Made by a program: the position numbers and the translations under genes
The notes under the pieces: model-generated
The model's input: only the letters and a program-made list of their open reading frames with translations
Databases searched by the model: none
What the model was told of the DNA's origin: nothing
Assembly: GCA_024234995.1 (NCBI GenBank)
Contig: JACKNF010000005.1
Span: forward strand, 172,789-236,788
Length of the DNA: 64,000 nt
Reading direction: 5' to 3'
Source of the DNA: Gammaproteobacteria bacterium
GTDB lineage: Bacteria; Pseudomonadota; Gammaproteobacteria; Competibacterales; Competibacteraceae
In this document: one piece after another, positions 44,489 to 53,505 of the stretch
How the letters are laid out: every line of letters begins with the position of its first letter
How positions within the stretch are numbered: position 1 is the stretch's first letter

Positions 44489-45801
44489 AGCGTCTGCTCC
44501 GTGATCTGTAAACCCGCATTACAGGCTAAACTCACGAATCCTGGGAAGGAGGTATTGACGTTAGCGCAATCATAGATCGAGAGAGGCCCGCTGGCACGCA
44601 GCGCGGCGATGGCAAAACTCATAGCGATACGATGATCGCCGTGCGATTCCACCGTACCGCTAGAGAATGTCCCGCCCTCAATGATCAAACCATCGGGAGT
44701 TGGCTCAGCGGCAATTCCCAAAGCAGCGAGACCATCGGCCATTCCCTGAATCCGGTCACTCTCCTTGACTCGCAATTCGGCTGCACCAGTCAGGATCGTG
44801 ACACCTTTGGCACAGGCAGCAGCGATAAACAATGCAGGGAATTCATCAATCGCCAAGGGCACTAGTTTCTCAGGAATGCGGATACCATGCAGCGGAGCGT
44901 AACGGACCCGCAGGTCCGCTACCGGTTCACCGCCAGCCTGGCGGGGATTCAGCACTTCGATATCGGCCCCCATCAATCGCAGAATGTCAATCACACCGGT
45001 GCGCGTGGGATTGATGCCAACATGCTCCAGCAACAGATCAGAGCCGGGTGCAATACTGGCCCCGGCCAGAAAAAACGCTGCAGAGGAGAGATCAGCCGGC
45101 ACATCGATGGCTTTTCCCGTTAACTGCCCGCCGCCCGTGACTGCGACAGAACGGCCATTCTCGCGTTCCAAGGGATAGCCGAATCCTTCCAGTATCCGCT
45201 CAGTGTGGTCACGGGTCGGAGCCGGTTCGGTAATACGAGTCACACCCTCCGCGTAAAGACCGGCCAGCAGCAAACAAGATTTGACTTGGGCACTGGCGAC
45301 CGGCAATAGATAATCGATGCCAGACAACCGTTGGTTGCCGTGAATGTGCAGCGGTGCAGCACCGTTGACGGTTGTTTCGATGCAAGCACCCATTTTTGCC
45401 AAGGGTTCCGTCACACGCCGCATGGGCCGGCGGGTCAGCGAAGGATCACCGGTCAATACCGTATCAAATGCCTGGCCCGCCAGAATGCCACTCATCAACC
45501 TCATTGACGTGCCGGAATTGCCCATATCCAGCGGACCATCCGGGGCGCGCAGCCCATACAGGCCAACGCCATGGACAGTGACCTGACCTTGCTCCGGGCC
45601 GCCGATGCGCACTCCCATGGCGCGGAAAGCGTTAAGGGTGGCTAGGCAATCCTCACCTTCCAGGAAACCCGTGATAGCGGTTATGCCTTTGGCCAGTGCA
45701 CCGAACATGATGGCGCGGTGGGAAATGGATTTATCGCCAGGAACCCGTAAATGGCCGCACAAGGCGCCGCCAGGCTGGATGAGATATCGGAGATTCCGCA
45801 T
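44485..45801 (-). CDS. aroA: 3-phosphoshikimate 1-carboxyvinyltransferase (EPSP synthase)
   Basis: Joins PEP and shikimate-3-phosphate in aromatic amino acid synthesis. 438 residues. The N-terminal VPGDKSISHRAIMFGALA loop, GNSGTSMRLMSGILAG, the domain-crossover lysine/arginine region (LTGDPSLTRRPMRR), DLSSAAFFLAGA, and RVKESDRIQGMADGL with the conserved Glu/Asp/Arg. The C-terminal HGDHRIAMSFAIA is intact. Translationally coupled to cmk. Confidence 0.98.
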   Translation of the reverse strand: MRNLRYLIQPGGALCGHLRVPGDKSISHRAIMFGALAKGITAITGFLEGEDCLATLNAFRAMGVRIGGPEQGQVTVHGVGLYGLRAPDGPLDMGNSGTSMRLMSGILAGQAFDTVLTGDPSLTRRPMRRVTEPLAKMGACIETTVNGAAPLHIHGNQRLSGIDYLLPVASAQVKSCLLLAGLYAEGVTRITEPAPTRDHTERILEGFGYPLERENGRSVAVTGGGQLTGKAIDVPADLSSAAFFLAGASIAPGSDLLLEHVGINPTRTGVIDILRLMGADIEVLNPRQAGGEPVADLRVRYAPLHGIRIPEKLVPLAIDEFPALFIAAACAKGVTILTGAAELRVKESDRIQGMADGLAALGIAAEPTPDGLIIEGGTFSSGTVESHGDHRIAMSFAIAALRASGPLSIYDCANVNTSFPGFVSLACNAGLQITEQTL

Positions 45802-45945
45802 GTTATTGATTCAAGTTTTCGAATTCATGACGTCATACAAGCCGAATTAACCTGTCCAGAACTCACTCAATTAAGGCTCGATGTGAAGCCTTCAATGAAG
45901 TTGAACAGGATATGTGATTGATGCGTGGAATCCCGGATCAATCCA

Positions 45946-46822
45946 TCAGGGCCAGATGCGGACCATATACATGGTTCGCTGGTTAGCGGTAGTCCGTTCG
46001 ACCTCAGCCCGGATATTCCGGCTGCGATACTGGTCGCGTAGAACGACGGCATTCTCCTGGATCGCATATTGGCCGACGATTTTGCCACCACTTGACCGGG
46101 CCGGCGCTGGCGATGAGGCCCGTGGCATTGCAGATGTCCTTGGAACAGAAACCAGCTCAAGTTTAGGCAGCCGGGATTCGGCTTGTGCCTTACGTCTTGC
46201 CGCTTCGGCCCGGGCGGCTTCAACCCGGGCCGCTTCGGCCTGAGCAACGCGGCGGGCGGCTTCGGCTTGCGCCTTACGCCGTGCCGTTTCAGCCCGGGCA
46301 GCTTCGGCCCGGGCGGCTTCGGCTGCCCGGGTAGCCTCAACTTGCGAAGCGGCTGTTTCAGCCGCCGTAGCTGCAGATGCGGTCCGGGATTGCGCAACTT
46401 CCCGGCGCATGGCATCAGCCTGCGCAGCGGCGCCGCGTTCCGCTTCAGCCTTAGCGCGACCCAGCGGCTTCCGCCTGAGCAGTGCGCTGGGCGGCTTCCG
46501 CCCGGGCCTTGGCTGCCGTAATACGTTCCGCTTCAGCTTCGATTTTCGCCTCCTGCGTGACACGGTGCGCTGTTTCCTCCTCAACCTGAGTGATTTGGGT
46601 ATCAGCTTGCGATTCTTTAGCAGGAACAGCCGCCGGTGCGGCGGGTGTGGCCTCAGGCTGCGAAAAGGTTAAAGCCGGTTGTTCTGAATTTCGTGACGGC
46701 GCGGACTCAGTGGCTGGCGGAGCCTGCGGCGTTTCCAGCATTTCCGGGATGAATAGGACCGCGAGCACCGCGATGACAGCGGCACCGACGAGACGTTGGG
46801 CCAAGCGATTATCCAAAATCAA
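45946..46822 (-). pseudogene. DedD/SPOR-domain protein, frameshifted
   Basis: A cell-envelope protein like DedD: N-terminal helix (RLVGAAVIAVLAVLFIPEML, about 10-29), a Pro/Ala linker, a very long Glu/Ala/Arg coiled-coil-like repeat, then a SPOR-like septal-peptidoglycan domain (YAIQENAVVLRDQYRSRNI ... MYMVRIWP). The first 123 codons end at TAA 46451-46453. Removing one G of a GGG at 46460-46462 restores a single frame into the rest, so one insertion splits the gene. The SPOR domain also ends about 20 residues early at a TGA. It overlaps folC by four bases, the normal folC-dedD order, but cvpA-purF do not follow. Confidence 0.8.
46180..46350. repeat. Ala/Glu/Arg coding repeat in the SPOR gene
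   Basis: Multiple degenerate copies of units encoding AEAARAEAARR and ARRKAQAEAAR (for example GCTTCGGCCCGGGCGGCTTC on the plus strand recurs several times). They expand the coiled-coil segment and offer a slippage-prone substrate close to the frameshift. Confidence 0.75.
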
Positions 46823-48114
46823 GTCTCCCGTGATGGCGGCAAGGAAAAATCCGATAACCAGGGCTGGATCGACAACACCGGTGCTACGGTGTGGAATGAA
46901 CCAAGCACGATAATACGATCACCCGGATGTGCAGCAGCATGAGCAGCTTGACAAGCATTCCGGACACTGGTGACCGCCGTAGCGGAGGCCCCCATCTCAT
47001 GCAACAGCATCATAAGCTCAGCGCCGGTCCGTCCGCGTAACCCTTCGAGCGTCACCGCATACCATGTATCAACAGTATTGGTCAATGCCTCGATGACGCC
47101 GCGTGCATCTTTATCGGCCAGCAGACCGATAATTGCAAAAGTCCGGCCACGGCAGGGGCGCATCTGCAAGTTTCGAGCAAGAACAGCGGCGGCGCTGGGA
47201 TTATGGGCAACGTCTAAAATCCACTCAACCAAGCCCGGAATAATCTGAAAGCGTCCTGGCAAATTCGCATCCGCTAGACCGGCGCGGATAGCGCCAGGTG
47301 AAACCGGCAATCGTTGTTGCAAGCTCGCCAAGGTTGTGAGCACAGCAGCGGCGTTGCTGAGTTGCTGTTCGCCGGGCAGCGCTGGGACCGGCAAATTGCC
47401 GAGCTGCGATTCAGCCGACTGCCAACACCAGCTTGTTCCAGTGCGGGTGAAGCGGTAATCGTCACCGGCCCGGAATAAGCGCGCACCCATGCGGTAAGCC
47501 TGTTCGATCAGCTGCGGCGGCGGGTCGGAATCTGCGCAAATAGCGGGCCGGTCAGGCCGGAAAATACCGGCTTTTTCATAAGCAATACTGTCACGGTCTG
47601 CGCCGAGCCAACCGGTATGGTCAAGATCGATGCTCGTTATCAGTGCCGCGTCGGCATCCACGGCATTGACTGCATCCAGCCGTCCGCCCAGCCCCACCTC
47701 CAGCACTGCAACGTCCACACCTGCTCTGTGAAACAGCTCCAGCGCCGCCAGGGTTCCAAATTCAAAATAGGTCAGCGAAAGATCGCCGCGCGCCGTATCG
47801 ATGCGGGAAAAAACCTCACAGAGTGACTGATCGTCTGCCTCTACCCCATTCACCCGGATACGCTCGTTGTAACGTAATAAATGCGGTGAGGTGTAGGCGC
47901 CGGTCTGATAGCCCGCAGCTCGCAATATGGCTTCCAGGAAGGTGACGCAGGAACCTTTACCGTTGGTGCCGCCGACCGTGATCACCGTAAACGGTAACGG
48001 ACCCGGCTGTAACTTGCCCAGCACGATTCGCACTCGCTCTAGACCCAAGTCAATGGCTTGGGGATGCAGCGTTTCTTGCCAGCTCAGCCAATCATCCAGT
48101 GTGGTAAAGCGCAT
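46819..48114 (-). CDS. folC: Dihydrofolate/folylpolyglutamate synthase
   Basis: Adds glutamate to dihydropteroate and folates. 431 residues. N-terminal LGLERVRIVLGKL, Mur-ligase P-loop TVGGTNGKGSCVTFLEAIL, YTSPHLLRYNERIRVNG, LEVGLGGRLDAVNAVD and DVAHNPSAAA are typical. It starts six bases after accD and overlaps the SPOR gene by four bases. Confidence 0.97.
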   Translation of the reverse strand: MRFTTLDDWLSWQETLHPQAIDLGLERVRIVLGKLQPGPLPFTVITVGGTNGKGSCVTFLEAILRAAGYQTGAYTSPHLLRYNERIRVNGVEADDQSLCEVFSRIDTARGDLSLTYFEFGTLAALELFHRAGVDVAVLEVGLGGRLDAVNAVDADAALITSIDLDHTGWLGADRDSIAYEKAGIFRPDRPAICADSDPPPQLIEQAYRMGARLFRAGDDYRFTRTGTSWCWQSAESQLGNLPVPALPGEQQLSNAAAVLTTLASLQQRLPVSPGAIRAGLADANLPGRFQIIPGLVEWILDVAHNPSAAAVLARNLQMRPCRGRTFAIIGLLADKDARGVIEALTNTVDTWYAVTLEGLRGRTGAELMMLLHEMGASATAVTSVRNACQAAHAAAHPGDRIIVLGSFHTVAPVLSIQPWLSDFSLPPSRET

Positions 48115-48120
48115 GTTGGA

Positions 48121-48993
48121 TCACTCAAACGGCAAAGGCGCATCGCGACCCGTCAGCATTGCCAGAAGATTGGCTAACCGGTCACGCAATTCGCGCCGGT
48201 CCACAATCATGTCAATCGCACCATGTTCCAATAGAAACTCACTACGCTGGAAACCGTCTGGCAGCTTTTCGCGCACTGTCTGCTCGATAACGCGTGGTCC
48301 AGCAAAGCCAATCAATGCCTTAGGTTCAGCGATATTGACATCGCCTAGCATGGCCAGACTGGCGGAGACTCCACCGGTGGTGGGATGCGTCAACACCGAG
48401 AGGTAAGGAACCCCATTTTCAGCCAGCCGGGTGAGCACCGCGCTCGTTTTAGCCATCTGCATCAGCGATACAAGAGCCTCCTGCATCCGTGCGCCGCCGC
48501 TGGCGCAGAAACAAATAAAAGGGATATGTTCGTGCAAAGCCGTCTGAGCCGCGCGAACAAACCGCTCACCGACCACCGACCCCATTGAGCCGCCCATGAA
48601 TTCGAATTCAAAAGCAGCAGCGACCACCGGCATCCCTTTCAGCAAACCCCGCAACGCAATCAAGGCATCTTTTTCTTCACTGGATTTTTGAGCTTGCGTC
48701 AACCGGTCTTTATATTTTTTGCTGTCTTTAAATTTTAAAAAATCAGCAGGTTCAATGTCCTCACCGATTTCGGTCAGGTCCTCTGGGTCAAGGAAGCTGC
48801 GCAGGCGCTGGCGGGCGCCAAGAGGCATATGATGACTGCATTTAGGGCATACTTGTAAATTACGTTCAAGTTCAACGCGGTACAGTACCGCATCGCATTT
48901 TTCGCACTTACTCCACAGCCCTTCGGGAATTTGATGTTTATTGCGGCCGTCCGTGCGGATCCGCGAAGGAACGAGTTTTTCGTACCAACTCAT
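48121..48993 (-). CDS. accD: Acetyl-CoA carboxylase carboxyltransferase beta subunit
   Basis: Transfers carboxyl from biotin to acetyl-CoA to make malonyl-CoA, with AccA. 290 residues. The N-terminal four-cysteine zinc finger (CEKCDAVLY...CPKCSHH) and crotonase-like core (FEFMGGSMGSVVGE, CASGGARMQEALVSLMQM, THPTTGGVSASLAMLGD, AEPKALIGFAGPRVIEQT) are complete. It sits between trpA and folC, the usual gammaproteobacterial order. Confidence 0.98.
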   Translation of the reverse strand: MSWYEKLVPSRIRTDGRNKHQIPEGLWSKCEKCDAVLYRVELERNLQVCPKCSHHMPLGARQRLRSFLDPEDLTEIGEDIEPADFLKFKDSKKYKDRLTQAQKSSEEKDALIALRGLLKGMPVVAAAFEFEFMGGSMGSVVGERFVRAAQTALHEHIPFICFCASGGARMQEALVSLMQMAKTSAVLTRLAENGVPYLSVLTHPTTGGVSASLAMLGDVNIAEPKALIGFAGPRVIEQTVREKLPDGFQRSEFLLEHGAIDMIVDRRELRDRLANLLAMLTGRDAPLPFE

Positions 48994-49004
48994 GATAAAG
49001 GCAC

Positions 49005-49817
49005 TCAGACGCTATCCACCGGCATCGCTTGCCGCATCGCACTCACCAGATTGCCAGCTTCCTGCCGCATCCGTTCAGGGTCATCTGCCCATTCAGCGAT
49101 CCGGGAAACTATCGCGCTGCCAACCACAACCGCATCGGCAATTTGGGCGATAGCCGCGGCAGTTGGCGGATCCTTGATGCCAAAACCGACGCCTAACGGC
49201 AGACCGGTGCATGTGCGGATCATGGCCAGCTTTTCTTCTACTTCAACGACATTCAGTGCAGCCGAACCGGTCACACCCTTCAACGAAACATAGTAGAGAT
49301 AACCGCGCGCCAGCTCGACAGTACGGCGAATACGTTCGATCGAACTGGTTGGAGCCAGCAGAAAAATGGGATCAATGTCCGCTGCAACCAGCAATTCAGC
49401 CAGTTCGGACGCCTCTTCGGCGGGCAAATCTACCGTCAGCACGCCGTCCACCCCCGCCTCGCGCGCACCGGCAGCAAAGGCGTCAAAGCCCATACTTTCA
49501 ATAGGATTGAGATAACCCATGAGCACTAATGGTGTATCCGCGTTGGTCCGGCGGAATTCACGCACCAATTCCAATACCCCTCGCAGCGACATGCCCTGGG
49601 ATAGCGCCCGCTCACAGGCTTTCTGGATGATGGGGCCATCGGCCATCGGATCGGAAAACGGCACGCCTAGTTCAATAATATCTGCCCCCGCATGAACCAG
49701 AGCATGCAGGAGCGGCACCGTCTGATCCGGGTGCGGATCACCCGCGGTAATATAGGGAATCAGGGCTTTGCGGCCAGCCCGGCGCAACGCCTGGAAGCAA
49801 TGGGAAATACGATTCAT
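49005..49817 (-). CDS. trpA: Tryptophan synthase alpha subunit
   Basis: Cleaves indole-3-glycerol phosphate to indole. 270 residues from ATG 49817 (MNRISHCFQ), which fits the family N-terminus and has AAGAG upstream; the open frame extends nine codons more. Catalytic Glu and Asp lie in IELGVPFSDPMADGP and DGVLTVDLPAEE. The glycine phosphate loop (LGVGFGIKDP) and the YVSLKGVTG loop are present. About 70 bases after trpB. Confidence 0.98.
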   Translation of the reverse strand: MNRISHCFQALRRAGRKALIPYITAGDPHPDQTVPLLHALVHAGADIIELGVPFSDPMADGPIIQKACERALSQGMSLRGVLELVREFRRTNADTPLVLMGYLNPIESMGFDAFAAGAREAGVDGVLTVDLPAEEASELAELLVAADIDPIFLLAPTSSIERIRRTVELARGYLYYVSLKGVTGSAALNVVEVEEKLAMIRTCTGLPLGVGFGIKDPPTAAAIAQIADAVVVGSAIVSRIAEWADDPERMRQEAGNLVSAMRQAMPVDSV

Positions 49818-49885
49818 ACAGTCAGACTCTTGGAAAAGGTACAAGGACCCCTCTCAGGAAAAGAGAGGTTAAGAATGAGGGGGGC

Positions 49886-51097
49886 CTAAAGCTGGATACC
49901 GTCCAGGGCGGCAACCGTATAGATATCTTTATCACCACGGCCAGATAGATTAACCACGATACGCTGATCGGGGCGCAGGGCTGGCGCTAGTTGGGTAACA
50001 TACGCCAAAGCATGGCTGCTTTCCAGCGCAGGGATAATGCCCTCGATGCGCGTCAGATCATGAAATGCGCGCAGGGCTTCGGCATCAGTGACTGCGACAT
50101 ACTGTGCCCGGCCAATGTCTTTCAGCCAAGCATGTTCCGGACCTACCCCAGGATAATCGAGACCGGCAGAGACCGAGTGGGTTTCAGTAATCTGGCCATT
50201 CTCATCGCTCAGCAGATAGGTGCGGTTGCCATGCAAAACGCCGGACCGGCCCGCGCACAGCGTGGCCGCGTGACGGCCCGTGTCAATACCGGAACCCGCG
50301 GCTTCAACGCCATAGATCGCAACTTCACTATCATTCAGAAACGGATGGAACAAGCCGATTGCGTTGGAGCCGCCGCCAACACAGGCAACCAGCGCATCGG
50401 GCAGGCAGCCGTGGTCAGCCAGCATCTGCTCGCGCGCCTCACGGCCAATCACCGCCTGGAACTCGCGGACCATCAGCGGGTAGGGATGCGGACCGGCCAC
50501 CGTGCCAATCATGTAAAAGGTGTTATCCACGTTGGCAACCCAATCACGCAGCGCCTCATTAAGGGCGTCTTTGAGGGTGCGTGACCCGGAGGTAACGGGT
50601 TGAACCGTGGCGCCCAGCAGACGCATACGGTAAACATTGATTGCCTGGCGCTGGATGTCTTCAGCCCCCATATAGACCACGCATTCCATCCCCAAGCGAG
50701 CGGCAATCGTGGCGGAAGCCACGCCGTGCTGGCCCGCGCCAGTTTCCGCGATCAACCGGGTCTTGCCCATGCGTTTGGCCAGCAATCCCTGGCCAACGGT
50801 GTTATTGATCTTATGCGCGCCAGTATGGTTGAGATCTTCGCGCTTCAAGTAGATTTGCGCGCCGCCAAGCTGCCGGCTCCAGCGTTCAGCGTAATAGATA
50901 GGGGTGGGGCGGCCGACGTAGCGAGCAAGGTCGGTATCGAGTTCGGCCAGAAAATCGGGGTCATTGCGGCAATCCTGCCAAGCTTCATTCAGTTCATGCA
51001 ACGCTTCCATCAGTGTTTCGGCGACGAACCGGCCGCCATAACGGCCAAAATGGCCGGCTTGATCAGGAAATTGGCTGAAATTCACCGGGCTATGCAT
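49886..51097 (-). CDS. trpB: Tryptophan synthase beta subunit
   Basis: PLP enzyme that joins indole and serine. 403 residues from ATG 51097; a GTG seven codons upstream is also in frame. The PLP lysine lies in LNHTGAHKINNTVGQ, the phosphate loop is CVGGGSNAIGLF, and TGAGQHGVASATIAARLGMEC is the conserved core. It overlaps the end of trpF by eight bases; trpF-trpB-trpA is translationally tight. Confidence 0.98.
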   Translation of the reverse strand: MHSPVNFSQFPDQAGHFGRYGGRFVAETLMEALHELNEAWQDCRNDPDFLAELDTDLARYVGRPTPIYYAERWSRQLGGAQIYLKREDLNHTGAHKINNTVGQGLLAKRMGKTRLIAETGAGQHGVASATIAARLGMECVVYMGAEDIQRQAINVYRMRLLGATVQPVTSGSRTLKDALNEALRDWVANVDNTFYMIGTVAGPHPYPLMVREFQAVIGREAREQMLADHGCLPDALVACVGGGSNAIGLFHPFLNDSEVAIYGVEAAGSGIDTGRHAATLCAGRSGVLHGNRTYLLSDENGQITETHSVSAGLDYPGVGPEHAWLKDIGRAQYVAVTDAEALRAFHDLTRIEGIIPALESSHALAYVTQLAPALRPDQRIVVNLSGRGDKDIYTVAALDGIQL

Positions 51098-51731
51098 GGC
51101 TTTCACTATCGTACACACCTTGTAGAAACGCGCGCATCAGTTTGGCGTCTTTGACGCCCTTGGCCGATTCCACGCCACTGCTGACATCGACCGCGTAAGG
51201 CCGGACTTGGTGGATGGCCTCCGCGACATTACCGGGATGGAGACCACCGGCCAAGATCAATGGTTTTTTCCGCTGGGCAGGAATCCGCGTCCAGTCGAAA
51301 CATTGGCCAGTTCCACCCATCTTTTTTCCGCCGTGGCTGTCCAGTAACAACCCCGATGCGCTCGCAAATCGTTGTTCATAGTCTTCTACTTCAGCACCAG
51401 AACCCATCGGCACTGCTTTAAGGTAAGGCAGGCCAAAAGCCGCGCAATCATCCGGTTCCTCGCCGCCGTGGAATTGCAGCAGATGCAATGGAACCTCGGT
51501 TATGACGGCTTGCACCGCCGCAGGTTCAGCGTTCATGAAAAGGCCAACGACGCTGACTAACGGCGGCAAGGCGGCAACGATTCGTTGCGCCGTCCCGATA
51601 TCCACGTATCGGGGACTGGGCGGATAAAACACCAATCCAATCGCATCCGCACCCAGTTCAGCCGCTATTACGCCATCTTCGGGGCGGGTAATGCCACAGA
51701 TTTTGCTGCGCGTGCGAGGGATCGAGGTCAT
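51090..51731 (-). CDS. trpF: Phosphoribosylanthranilate isomerase
   Basis: Third enzyme of tryptophan synthesis, a TIM barrel of 213 residues. KICGITRPEDGVIAAELGADAIGLVFYPPSPRYVD contains the catalytic cysteine, with the general-acid Asp near LLLDSHGGKKMGGTG. LAGGLHPGNVAEAI and AVDVSSGVESAKGVKD end the barrel. First gene of the trpFBA-accD-folC run; divergent from der across about 225 bases that probably hold both promoters. Confidence 0.97.
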   Translation of the reverse strand: MTSIPRTRSKICGITRPEDGVIAAELGADAIGLVFYPPSPRYVDIGTAQRIVAALPPLVSVVGLFMNAEPAAVQAVITEVPLHLLQFHGGEEPDDCAAFGLPYLKAVPMGSGAEVEDYEQRFASASGLLLDSHGGKKMGGTGQCFDWTRIPAQRKKPLILAGGLHPGNVAEAIHQVRPYAVDVSSGVESAKGVKDAKLMRAFLQGVYDSESHA

Positions 51732-51956
51732 ATAGGAGTCAGGGTTAGATTGAGATCAAGAGAACGGCAACGGCCTGTGAAAAAATTAAGCGGTGAAGAT
51801 TATCAGAAATCCAGCGGGTTTGCAGATGGTGGATAAACGCCAGCAAATTTTAAACGGCGCTTTGAGGCATAATCCTTTTATTGTTTCGCGGATCTTTAGC
51901 TCTGAAAGCGGATTCTTGACCTCTCTCACCTCTGACTTCCGGTGCCCAACACTGTC

Positions 51957-53351
51957 ATGCTCCCCGTCATCGCCATCGTTGGCCGGCCTAACGTCGGCAA
52001 ATCCACCTTATTCAATTCTCTGACCCGCACCCGCAATGCACTGGTGGCCGATGTGCCTGGGTTGACCCGCGACCGGCAGTATGGCATCAGCCAGCAAGGT
52101 TCTCGCGCCTGCCTGATCGTGGACACCGGCGGACTGACCGGTGAAGACGAAGGGCTTGATGGATTGGTGGCGCGCCAAGCCTGGAAAGCCATCGAGGAGG
52201 CGGATACCGTGCTGCTGCTGGTGGATGGCCGCGCTGGCCTGACCGTGGCGGATGAAGAAATCGCCAGTCAGTTACGCCGCACCGGCAAGGTTTTGCACTT
52301 AGTCATCAATAAGGGTGAACATCGCGATCCTCACTTGCTGAGCGCCGAATTCCACACCCTTGGCCTGGATCATCTGCATGTCATCGCCGCTGCTCACAAT
52401 CAGGGCATTGAGACGCTGATGAAAAAGGTGCTGGCTCATTTACCGGCAGCCACCGGTGAGAATTCTGAACCAACGGCGCCGGAGGCTACACCGGAAGGTG
52501 TCATCAAGCTGGCGGTGGTGGGCCGCCCCAATGCCGGCAAATCGACCTTGGTCAATCGCCTGCTGGGCGAAGAACGAATGCTGGCCTGTGACCTGCCTGG
52601 CACGACCCGCGATAGCGTAACGATTCCATTCGAGCGCGACAGTCAACGCTATCTGCTGATCGATACCGCTGGCGTGCGCCGCCGCTCACGCGTTAGCGAA
52701 GCAATTGAAAAATTTAGTGTTATAAAAACATTGAATGCAATCGGACAATCCCATGTAGCCATTCTGGTGCTGGATGCCCGCCAAGGAATCAGCGATCAGG
52801 ATGCAAGCCTGCTGGGGTTGATTCTGGACAGTGGCCGGGCATTGGCGCTGGCCGTCAACAAATGGGACCATCTCGATCCGGACACGCGCGCCCAAGTGAA
52901 ACGCGATCTCCAGTACCGGTTAGGTTTTCTCGATTTCGCTAAAATTCATTTCATTTCTGCCCTGCATGGCACCGGGGTCGGTGAGTTGCTGGGTTCGGTT
53001 CGCGAGGCTTACTCAGCGGCCACTCGCAAACTGGCGACGCCGGAACTAACCCGGATTCTAGAGGAAGCGCTGGCGGCCCATCAGCCGCCATTGGTGCATG
53101 GCCATAGCATTAAGCTGCGCTATGCGCATCAAGGCGGGCAGAATCCGCCAACGATCATCATTCACGGTAACCGGATCGATCATGTGCCGGAAACCTACCG
53201 GCGCTATCTGGCTAATGTTTACCGCAAACGGCTGAATCTCTGGGGAACGCCCGTGCGCATCGAGTTCCGCAGCGGCACGAATCCCTATCAGCCAGCGTCA
53301 ACGCCGGGCAAACGCCCCCGGAACGGCGGACGCCGGAAAACGGGCAAATAA
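51957..53351 (+). CDS. der: Tandem GTPase Der (EngA) for 50S assembly
   Basis: 464 residues from ATG 51957; a GTG five codons upstream is possible. Two G domains: GRPNVGKSTLFNSL with DTGG in the first, GRPNAGKSTLVNRL, DTAG and NKWD in the second, then a KH-like C-terminal domain. The first G4 motif reads NKGE where NKxD is usual, so guanine specificity in domain 1 may be altered. A basic C-terminal tail ends the protein. It acts in late 50S ribosome maturation. Confidence 0.97.
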   Translation: MLPVIAIVGRPNVGKSTLFNSLTRTRNALVADVPGLTRDRQYGISQQGSRACLIVDTGGLTGEDEGLDGLVARQAWKAIEEADTVLLLVDGRAGLTVADEEIASQLRRTGKVLHLVINKGEHRDPHLLSAEFHTLGLDHLHVIAAAHNQGIETLMKKVLAHLPAATGENSEPTAPEATPEGVIKLAVVGRPNAGKSTLVNRLLGEERMLACDLPGTTRDSVTIPFERDSQRYLLIDTAGVRRRSRVSEAIEKFSVIKTLNAIGQSHVAILVLDARQGISDQDASLLGLILDSGRALALAVNKWDHLDPDTRAQVKRDLQYRLGFLDFAKIHFISALHGTGVGELLGSVREAYSAATRKLATPELTRILEEALAAHQPPLVHGHSIKLRYAHQGGQNPPTIIIHGNRIDHVPETYRRYLANVYRKRLNLWGTPVRIEFRSGTNPYQPASTPGKRPRNGGRRKTGK

Positions 53352-53381
53352 TTCATCGGGAAAGGACAAGCCAATAAAAAC

Positions 53382-53413
53382 AAAAAGCCTCGCTGTAAGC
53401 AGCAGGGCTTTTT
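53382..53413. terminator. Bidirectional-looking terminator after der
   Basis: AAAAAGCC and GGCTTTTT flank CGCTG / CAGC with a short loop, giving a T-run on each strand. It follows der by 30 bases and precedes the restriction-modification genes. Confidence 0.8.
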
Positions 53414-53505
53414 ACCAAGCTTTCTTCTGGATGTACCTGGCAACTCACGCAACACAGCGCTGGCCGAGGCAATCATGGCCATTGCACGACATTTATATCT
53501 TTCGT

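Noticed and set aside
45867..46415. 182-codon minus-strand ORF in another frame of the SPOR gene
   Set aside because: Its Pro/Arg-rich translation is an out-of-frame reading of the Ala/Glu repeat; only its last codons might continue the SPOR domain after a second frameshift.
49846..49882. Hairpin between trpB and trpA as a terminator
   Set aside because: CCTCTC / GAGAGG pairs but is not followed by Ts, and trpA needs the same transcript.
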